Part shown: in pieces, positions 56,447-64,000 of the stretch
Layout: every line of letters begins with the position of its first letter
Numbering within the stretch: the stretch's first letter is position 1
Origin: Lasioglossum baleicum
Lineage: Eukaryota; Arthropoda; Insecta; Hymenoptera; Halictidae
Direction of reading: 5' to 3'
Assembly: GCF_051020765.1 (NCBI RefSeq)
Contig: NC_134936.1
Coordinates: 1,426,001 to 1,490,000, forward strand
Length of the DNA: 64,000 bases
Made by a program: the position numbers and the translations under genes
Notes under the pieces: model-generated
Told to the model about the DNA's origin: nothing
Database searches by the model: none
The model's input: the letters and a program-made list of their open reading frames with translations, nothing else

Positions 56447-56746
56447 GTTTCAAGTCTTGAGAACAGAATGCAAAAAGGTTTCAGGTTTCTCAAAACAAAC
56501 TACTTGTATTTCTCGAAGTACCGTTTCGAGAATGAGTTCGTATACCTGCGAGAAAAATTACATTCGTAAACTTTAAACGCGTTTTTTCAGAGTTGTGTTC
56601 TTGAAAACGGTGCACAAGATATCTCGAGTTCTAGCTTAACAATTACATTAAAATTTTACAGTTATCTCCATTATAATATCTATTAGGCATTGACGATCGA
56701 TTTTTTTTCATTTTCCCATTATTTTGTTAAATATAAATAAGAAATT

Positions 56747-57624
56747 GGTAATTATACAGAAAGGGTCTACCTACTCCGATTTTGATAAAATTTAAATATG
56801 TTATAGATATTAACATTTTGAACAACTTTTTCCTGTTCCAATATAGGGGGGTCGCTTTTAGTTTTCGAGATATTTGCAAAAAACTATCGCTAATACTGTA
56901 TTGAATTTTTCGTGTTCTTGCACGCTGCGCGGTAACGTAAGCCCGTCCCGGCGCGGTGTTTGTTTACATATTGCTTGTAAACATGCTGCGGAGATGAGAG
57001 AAAAAACAGGATCTCACTCTGACCATACATATATATACATATAGGGTGAGCTTTCAGTTTTGAAAGACTACTCCTACATTTTCGTATGCGTGGTCGGGCC
57101 GGCCTAACTGGGCCTAACGGCCGGCCCTCTCCTCCCCCACTACCTAACCCTAACTAATTCTGATCGCATAATCTTTTCATTCTATATAGCCGTCATACAG
57201 AATTTGAACCAGTAATGGAAAAATCATGAGATCAGAATTACTTAGGGTTAGGTGGTGGGGGTCGGAGAGGGCCGACCGTAAGGCCGACCCGACCACGCAT
57301 ACGGAAATCCAGAAGTATTCTTTCAAAATTGAAAGCTCACCCTATATATGTACATGACCAGAGTGAGACCCTGTTTTCTCTCTCACCTCCACAGCGTCAA
57401 AATGTAAACAAACGCCGCACCGGGACAGGCTTACGTTGCCACGGAGCGTGCAAGAATACGAAAAATTCAATACAGTATTAGCGATAGTTTTTTGCAAATA
57501 TCTCGAAAACTAAAAGCGACCCCCCTATATTGGAAAAGGAAAAAGGTGTTCAAAATGTGTTGCTGTATAACATATTTAAATTTCATCAAAATCGGAGTAG
57601 GCAGACCTTTTCTGTATAATTACC
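56747..57624. mobile_element. Foldback element, GGTAATTATACAG family, intact copy 2
   Basis: The ends GGTAATTATACAGAAAGG and CTGTATAATTACC are flanked by an exact 8-bp duplication AAGAAATT (56739-56746 and 57625-57632). The 878 bp fold back along nearly the whole length, including an inner pair with CTAACCCTAACTAATTCTGA. Non-coding. An 8-bp duplication occurs in hAT and P, but the ends match neither that I know of. Confidence 0.85.
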
Positions 57625-57632
57625 AAGAAATT

Positions 57633-58399
57633 AACAAATTTTCTACCGAAATTCAGTAATTAAAATTAAAATATCTGCTATTTTGTTGATTTTCATAAAA
57701 AATGTAATGTGGGATCGTCAATGTCCGTGAGTAATTATAGTCACTGAATTGGTAATGAAAGGGACTATCACTGTAGATGTTTAAACAGGGGTGGTTCCAT
57801 TAAAAAAAAATGAAGCTGAATTTGGTATCTCTAAAAAAAATTACATAAAAACAAAAATTGTTTTGGTGTCGTATTAGCCCCATTTTACCATTCAACTTTG
57901 TCCTCAAGACATTTAAGGATACTCTGGAGGTACAATGGGAGACAAAAGTACAAGAAATTCGAAATCCATCAATACATTAGCAATGAAAGCCATTCATGAG
58001 TATATTTTTCATTAAACTTTTGCGAATACTGTACCCTCTGTAGCTATATTCAGTGGTCTACACTTGTCGCGTTTCCATGCTAGTGAGAGACAACACGATA
58101 AATTTGACGTTTTGTAACAGTTCATAATTTTTTTGCTCTGTAACTGTTTAGTGAATCCTAATAAAGTTTGAACATAATTAATTACATAATTTTTACTACA
58201 TATAAAAAAACCGAAGTTTCTAGTTGCGTTTTTTCAAGGTTTAAATAGGGTTTGAAATGGAATTTTATGAATGCTCCATAAGAAGACGTGTTAAAATGTG
58301 CAAACTTTAAGTTGCTATAATTCTTAAACGGTGCATTGAATCGAGCCCAAACTTTGGTAATTGCATTAATTTAGTAAGAATTATATCTTGTCAAATTTT
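57633..58399. other. AT-rich stretch without recognised gene
   Basis: No gene or clear terminal repeat. Confidence 0.4.
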
Positions 58400-58549
58400 C
58401 AAAAATTTTGTTGCGTTTTTATATACCTCCAGAACGTCCTTAATGTATCTTTGAAAACAACGATCATCGTTGTCCAAATAAAAAAGTTTAAAAAAATGCT
58501 TTTTTTATTTTTGCACACACACTCACACACTCACACACACACGCGCGCG

Positions 58550-58585
<36 letters not shown>

Positions 58586-58759
58586 TGCAAATATAATCTA
58601 ATATAATGCTTGTAAATTGTAATTTTTGGAAAATGTTTTTTGCATATCATTTCGTAAACTAATGCTTCTAATTGATTATAAAAAGTCTGATCGTTTGGTA
58701 CAATTATAAATAAAGTTATTCTGTTTTAAAGGGCGTACGAATATTTATGGGACTGACTG
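58400..58759. mobile_element. Tc1-type MITE, right part, carrying a microsatellite
   Basis: The end GGGCGTACGAATATTTATGG then GACTGACTG plus TA relates to the 28589 family (TTTGGTACAATTAT, TTTTGCATATCATTT). A CA/CG microsatellite lies inside. The left end was not resolved. Confidence 0.55.
58513..58585. repeat. (CA)n-(CG)n-(CA)n microsatellite
   Basis: ACACAC with two CT interruptions, then a (CG)n run of about 18 bp, then (AC)n. Alternating purine-pyrimidine DNA of this kind can form Z-DNA. Confidence 0.95.
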
Positions 58760-58884
58760 TATAAAAATATGTATAGTATTTTAAATGATACGTTAAAACA
58801 TATAAATTTTCTTTTTCTTCTCGGAAATTATGCATGACAAAAATATTGCAATCACTGTAACCGCAAAATAAATCGTAATCTATA

Positions 58885-59068
58885 CAGGGTGTCTCAAAAT
58901 TCCCTCCGGAGCCGAAAATGGGAGGTTCCTGAGATCATTCCAAGCGACATTTTCCTTTGAAAAAATGTCGTCCGTGGCTTCGTTAACGAGTTATTAACGA
59001 AAAACACGGACCAATGAGAGCGCGAGCTAGACGCGCACAGCTCAGCGTGCCGGCAGCTGAGCGTCGCG
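58885..59068. mobile_element. Mariner-type MITE, left part, next to Transib element 4
   Basis: TA plus CAGGGTGTCTCAAAATTCCC; AACACGGACCAATGAGAGCG is shared with the element at 40349. The right part is not evident after Transib element 4. Confidence 0.55.
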
Positions 59069-59073
59069 CGCCG

Positions 59074-60218
59074 CACAGTGGTCTAAACGGGCGATTTAGC
59101 TGGACAAAACCCAAAAAATGGAAATCCAGCAGGAAAATTTACCGCTTCGGTAAATGAGAGGTACGGTACCAGGTAAGATGAACCACTGCTGGTTTTTCAT
59201 TTTTATCACCCCATAATAAAATGTACCCCCACCAACAACTCATTTTTCAACTTCGTATTTCTTCATCGTCGTTCGACACCTCACTATTCATTAGTATATC
59301 TCGTTGTGAACATCTAGTAGTGGTAATATTTGTGGAATTTTTCATTCTATGATGGATACACCAGAATAAACCAAAAGGACAAAACTCAAATAAAACTTAA
59401 ATATATTGTTTATGTGCTTAAAAATGAAAGTATACTTCAAACGTATATAGCATTCAAACTTTGACAGTCTCGCAAAAAGAACCTTTAAAAACCTTTAGGA
59501 TGGAACATGTTGGAACATTTTTATAGAAGTCTAGAGTGTCTGAAAAAATCAATTTTATTAGCACGAACTTGCACCTTTGAATTTGAGACAGTTTTTAGTA
59601 ATTCAATGTCGATATATTTCGAATCATCTCTATGATTCTCTTCTACGTAAGCCACAAATGACAAAAAGATATCAAAACATGATTGGGGTAAAAGTGATAT
59701 CGTATTTTTGGACCCCTAAAATTTATGCAAACAATTTTGAAAATTTATAATTTTTTTTAAATTTTGAAAATGATGTTTTTTAGAAAATTTTTATAGAGAT
59801 TTGTGGGCCTAAAATTACGATATAACATTTATTTCATTCTGTTTTTGCTATCTTTTGTCGTTTGTTTATTTCATAATAGAATGATGCAAAAGTAGTTCTG
59901 TCAGCTTTTCGACGCAAATGCCCAATTGTCACCACGATGTTTTGAACATTTCGGATAATCTGGCAAGAAAATGTTTCCAACAAAAGTTAATCGATACTCA
60001 GTCATCTATAAATCCCAATAAAAAAATTTCACAAAATTTTTTTTTTAATAAAAAAATATGTTTATGTTAATTTTTTAAACGCCACTAAGTATTTTTTATT
60101 ACATATTGTTGTAGCTGATGTCGAGACGAATCCAATGACCTACTTAACTACGGCTTTAAGTCTTAAAATAATACTAGAATAATTTTGTCCAGCTAAATCG
60201 ACCGTTTAGACCACTGTG
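59074..60218. mobile_element. Transib-type element 4 (1.15 kb) with RSS-like ends
   Basis: It starts CACAGTGGTCTAAACGGGCG and ends ...CGTTTAGACCACTGTG, with an exact CGCCG duplication (59069-59073, 60219-60223). Inside the left heptamer a 23-bp spacer leads to ACAAAACCC (59104-59112); inside the right one 23 bp leads to ACAAAATTA. The terminal inverts are about 38 bp. The interior is AT-rich and without a transposase. Confidence 0.88.
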
Positions 60219-60223
60219 CGCCG

Positions 60224-61547
60224 CCATGCAGCAACGAACAAGAGTTTTTCGATGATGTGAATCCTCACCGATTTCGACGAGCTTTGGATATGTTGTCAAG
60301 ACCATGATTCTGAACAACATTTCCCTTCACAGTTTCTGTCGATCGGCTTTAGTTTACGATATTATTGTAAAAGCTTGTAATTGTAAATCGATCGATGTAC
60401 TATTTCCTATTCGATTTCGATGAGCTTTGTTTCAAAGGAAAAAGATATTTAAAACATCGAATTTATAACATATTTCAAGGTTGTCGAAATCGGCGAGGAC
60501 CCACATCATCGGCAACTTTACCCCAACGAAAGAAGCAGAAATTTATCGAATTATTATAAAAACTCACTTATTCAGCCGTAAATCCATTTGCTTATTACTC
60601 CGGTGAAACACAAAACACGGAACACCTTTCACACAATTTTACACAATTGCTGAACACGTAGCACACTTTTCTAATTCGTATGGATAGCGAACGAAATTTC
60701 ATGCTCCGACGCGGAAAGAGTTCCATGTTCTTCGCGATACCGCGCGAATCTGTGCTCTCCCAGCGTACAATGTATTCGATGAAGGCGTCGTTTAAAACAA
60801 ATGAAATCGTTTCCAAGGAAATATTGTTTTTTCGAGAATCATATGATTCTCGAAAACATCGATTCTTGACGAACGAACGATGCCATGGACGAAATATCTC
60901 GTGTATCCTTATTACCTAGTTCCTGTGTGACTCTGAAAAGAACTGATCAAAAATTTTATAAAAAATATGTATTCATATAAATTAAATGGAAATTATTTCA
61001 TACTTTTTAGTGCGTTTTTTCGATGTCGGTTCAATTTTTTAATCAGTCCTTTTCAGACCCGACAGGAACGACAATCGACGAGATATCTCGTTTCCGCGAT
61101 GTCGAAGACACACTACAAGTAACAATATGTTTTCGAGAATCATATGATACGAACATATCATATGATACGAGAATACACATACAGCTTGAGGTGACAAACG
61201 CTTGTACAGTAACAAAGCCCCCAGCTCAAAACCCCATTTGAACGATTAGACGCGCCGTTTCTTCGGCAAGATTTTAGAGCAAACCGCATTCGAAAAAGAC
61301 CATTCGTTCAAATGTTGTGACGTCATTAGTGACCAAAGACGACTTTTTCGTCCTGTTTTGGGCACGTTTTTCTGCTTATATTTTGTTACTTATAGCACCT
61401 ATGTATATTCAATTTGAGGTACTCATTGGGAGAGGGGGAGAGAGTGAGAGAGGGGGGAAAGTGGGGGAGGGGAGAGACACAAGGATACGAATAAAAACAA
61501 ACAGAAATCGCTTACATAGAGAAAATAACTCAGAAAATTGCGTACAA
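60224..61547. other. Stretch with small palindromes, no gene recognised
   Basis: Contains a perfect 28-bp palindrome (60829-60856, centre CATATG) and related CGAGAATCATATGAT words near 61133, plus a CATTTGAACGA / CGTTCAAATG pair (61238 and 61306). A GGGGGAGAGAGTGAGAGAGG purine tract lies at about 61430-61475. Confidence 0.4.
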
Positions 61548-61576
61548 GCGAGATTTTATCGAAATTGCCCACTGTG
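61548..61576. mobile_element. Isolated Transib right end
   Basis: TTGCCCACTGTG followed by CGCCG has the form of a Transib end plus duplication. The partner left end was not found upstream, and no nonamer is visible at 22-23 bp. Confidence 0.45.
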
Positions 61577-61610
61577 CGCCGCCTGCCCGGAGGGCCTGGT
61601 TGCGAGGGCG

Positions 61611-62636
61611 CACAGTGGGCCAGAAACCGATCTTTTTAGACAAAAATCTGTCGACAACTCAGTTTTTCATCGATTCAATTGGAATTTTTTTTTAATGTTC
61701 GTGAAGGACTATACTTTGATGACGTGCTGCGCGAAAATCGTGAACTGTCACAAAAAAAAAGAAAGAGCTATCAATCACAGTTGATGTTGTCAAACTGGGA
61801 GCTGGTACATCAAATACTGGGAACGTGGCCCGAACTTTCTTTAGAAAAGTCGAATCAGTTGCTGCAGTGACTGGATTAAACGCGGTTATTATCACAATAT
61901 TGCATAACATTCTTCAGGTATAATTACATGTGACAAGAAAGCTGATTCTGTGAAATTCAAAGAATATTGTTCGGAGACGGCTAAATTGTGCATTAAAATT
62001 TATCCATTGTATAAACTACCTCAATCAGTTCATAAGGTACTGCAACATGGAAGTGAAGTACTTGCTACATTTGAACTGCCAATTGGTTTGTATTCAGAAG
62101 AGCCACAAGAGGCAAATAATAAAGTCTTGAGGAAATCACGAGCTGAAAACTCCCGAATGTGTTGCCGCAAAAAGACAAATATAAATATTATACGGCATAT
62201 GTTATTATCATCCGATCCACTTATAAGCTCTCTAAGAATGAAGGATGGCAAGCGCAAGGAACTTCTTTCTCAAGAAGCGAAAACGCTGTTGTTGGTTCAA
62301 TAAATTAATGGTGAGTCTCATAAGTGCCGAATGTAATTCTATTCAATTGGTAATTCTCAGGCACAGATTTACAGTTTAAAATTTTGCGGTTTAGGGTTAA
62401 GAAGTGTCGGCAGCTCAGCTGGGACATGCAAATTTATGGCATGGGCGGATGTAGTATCAGAGTTATTGGGCTTTGTAGATAAGGATTCTTGATTGTGACA
62501 GTTGACGATTTTCGCGCAGCACGTCATCAAAGTATAGTCCTTCACGAACATTAAAAAAAAAATTCCAATTGAATTGATGAAAAACTGAGTTGTCGGCAGA
62601 TGTTTGTCCAAAAAGATCGGTTTCTGGCCCACTGTG
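61611..62636 (+). mobile_element. Transib element 5 with transposase remnant
   Basis: It starts CACAGTGGGCCAGAAACCGA and ends ...GGTTTCTGGCCCACTGTG. The terminal inverts are about 145 bp long. The flanks are GGGCG (left) and, overlapping the last base, GGGCG (right). ACAAAAATC lies 22 bp inside the left heptamer and ACAAACATC 22 bp inside the right one. It encodes a C-terminal transposase fragment (61780-62303); the first two thirds of the gene are deleted. Confidence 0.85.
61780..62303 (+). pseudogene. Transib transposase C-terminal remnant (RAG1 core relative)
   Basis: The first frame (61780-61920) reads VDVVKLGAGTSNTGNVARTF and VTGL. The second (from about 61914) reads ITCDKKADSVKFKEYCSETA, then LPQSVHKVLQHGSEVLATFE, LPIGLYSEEPQEANNKVLRK, SRKK-like basic text and HMLLSSDPLISSLR. 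These are conserved Transib blocks; the SEExxExxNKxxR motif (62097 on) aligns with the part of RAG1 that holds its third catalytic acid, Glu962. The residue before Gly-Asn in the first frame is Thr, where an Asp is expected by family knowledge. One frameshift near 61918 and the lost N-terminus make it inactive. Confidence 0.8.
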
Positions 62637-63366
62637 GGCGTGTCGAAGGCACGCCACGAGCAGCTAGTACAAAATAGAGTCTAGTAAAAACTGATTTTCA
62701 AGCTTGGTAAATAAATTGTGCCGGTTATACGTATATGAGGGACGTGGCATTGAAAGTGTAAACGATCGTTCTTTGTTCAAAACCACTTTCTGTCTATACG
62801 TGCCCGAAATATTATTAATTACCTCGGGTTTTGATTCGTCGCGGTCGCGTCACTGAAGCGATATTCTTTCTCGCAAACTGTACAGCGCGCCGGTACATAA
62901 CGATGGTTTACCATAAAAGTGAAAGAGTTATTTTTAAAGCTGACAAATGGGTTCAGTCCTCCTTCGTGAATATTTTTCCCGGGAGTCCGGCCGCCGCGTC
63001 ATGCCGTCATTCGTTCCATCCTCGATTTTTCTTCGTGCCTTGCAAAGAAAAGGCGAAGGTCTTTTTATCGCTCGAGCAAGTTTTAAGGATATTGAGTCTG
63101 CTGCTCGTTAGCGGCGCAGTTTTGCCAGCCTCTTCCTTTTCCTCGGAGCGTGAACGACTGACAGCTAAACAATCTGACGGACTGACTCCCATTGTATACA
63201 TTAACGAAAAGTTTGCGAAACGTCAATGCTCGAGTCTCGTCCAAACAATCTCGTTTGATTCATCCGCGATCGTTTCGCGGGAATGGTATCCCTGGAACTG
63301 TTTTCCCGTGCCAGGCTATTGTTAAAAAATGTTTGCAGTTTTCTAAAGCACTCTAGCTGGCCGTCT
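62637..63366. other. Single-copy, CpG-rich stretch
   Basis: A plus-strand open frame (62831-63325, 164 codons) contains a hydrophobic stretch (LRILSLLLVSGAVLPASSFS) but has no family resemblance, its first Met lies far upstream of that stretch, and it overlaps a minus-strand frame. I leave it unassigned; a regulatory role is equally possible. Confidence 0.3.
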
Positions 63367-64000
63367 CACAGTGGTCGGAAATCGCCAAATCGTGGCCAAA
63401 AGTCAAAAATTTTTTTCCGTTGTTTAAAAATCTGTATAATAGTACTTCGTTTATAAGGTTCCAGAACAAATTTTTTTTGTTACAGCCAATATTTAATACA
63501 CACTTCTGCCGGAGATACGTAAGTTCAAAGTTAGTAGTTCTAGAAGACCGGCATTTTCAACCATAATTACCTCTGCGATTTATTATCGCGATGTAACGCT
63601 GGTTTATCATTCTTGCTATTGTTGGGCATGTCCTAGTTTAATATAATATTCTGATTTTATTGCTTTATTTAATTTTTTAAAGCTCTGGGAGATGAAAAAG
63701 AGAAATCTACACATCTGGTACATTTTATTAACGAAAAAGTTGCTTATCAATCGCGATCAAGCATTCATTTTTTTGGAAAAGAAGCTGTTAAGGCTATTAA
63801 ACAAGTGTACGTTTCATTTTCCTGCGACCTATTGCGACCTTATGAATTATCGCCATTTCTTTAGCGACCGGTAACGTTCCGAAATGGCGAATTTGCCCTA
63901 AATCGTAGACAAAACTAATATTTGCAAATGTAAGGTACATTATTGTTATATATTACAATAAAATGCGACAGATAGTCAACAGTGTAAGATTTTAATGGTA
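63367..64000. mobile_element. Candidate Transib-type left end, continuing past the window
   Basis: CACAGTGGTCGGAAATCGCC at 63367 has the terminus of the other elements; a CCAAAAGTC word follows 22 bp inside. The right end is not in the window, so the call depends on the terminus alone. The remaining sequence is AT-rich and without a supported gene. Confidence 0.4.

Noticed and set aside
58388..58606. Open frame ending in Thr-His repeats
   Set aside because: The repeats are translation of the CA microsatellite.
62831..63325. 164-codon open frame with a hydrophobic segment
   Set aside because: The hydrophobic part is not N-terminal, no homology is recognised and a minus-strand frame overlaps it; left as an unassigned island.

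Overview
The window looks like a stretch of insect nuclear genome, probably hymenopteran. The evidence is indirect: a very AT-rich background, CpG-rich single-copy islands, a typical GTAAGT splice donor, and dense Tc1/mariner, hAT and Transib transposons. There is no bacterial gene organisation, no CRISPR array, and no tRNA or rRNA gene that I can see. Species assignment is not possible from the sequence alone.

Host genes are almost absent. The best candidate is the first coding exon of a secreted, basic, His-rich protein (20997-21493, + strand) that ends at a clean splice donor; the later exons were not found. A second candidate is a terminal exon on the minus strand (35834-36132) with an acceptor-like sequence in front of it. 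CpG-rich islands near 5.3-5.9, 15.0-15.6, 20.5-21.5, 25.9-26.2, 29.4-29.9, 54.6-55.4 and 62.8-63.3 kb look like single-copy regulatory or intronic DNA, but no function can be read from them.

The rest is layered mobile DNA. (1) Five Transib-type insertions (18108-20476, 23685-24907, 33574-34853, 59074-60218, 61611-62636) start CACAGTG and end CACTGTG. Four have exact 5-bp CGCCG or CGTCG duplications. The last keeps part of a RAG1-related transposase. Several ends carry an ACAAAA-type nonamer 22-23 bp inside the heptamer, and one end carries it at 12 bp, which resembles V(D)J recombination signals. (2) Tc1-like transposase relics lie at 1.7-5.25, 9.3-11.2, 21.8-23.4, 23.6-25.9 and 42.3-44.4 kb, a mariner at 45.4-46.1 kb, and many long-palindrome MITEs share their ends. 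(3) hAT relics and MITEs lie at 1.9-4.9, 12.7, 17.1, 27.3, 36.6-38.5, 43.8, 55.6 and 55.8 kb. Several carry internal arrays such as GTAATTGCAATTAC or TTCCCGAAAA. (4) There are two unclassified foldback families, one starting CCACG (3.4, 12.4, 44.6 kb) and one with an 8-bp duplication (31.8, 39.3, 56.7 kb). (5) There are small remnants of non-LTR retrotransposons, and one possible LTR-like regulatory region at 6.9-8.9 kb.

Nesting gives a relative history. A hAT sits in a Tc1 and a foldback sits in that hAT (1.7-5.25 kb). A mariner palindrome and a Transib both sit in one foldback (31.8-35.1 kb). A Transib sits in a Tc1 (23.6-25.9 kb). A truncated LINE sits in a Transib (18.1-20.5 kb). All calls come from reading the sequence by eye; no alignment or database search was run.
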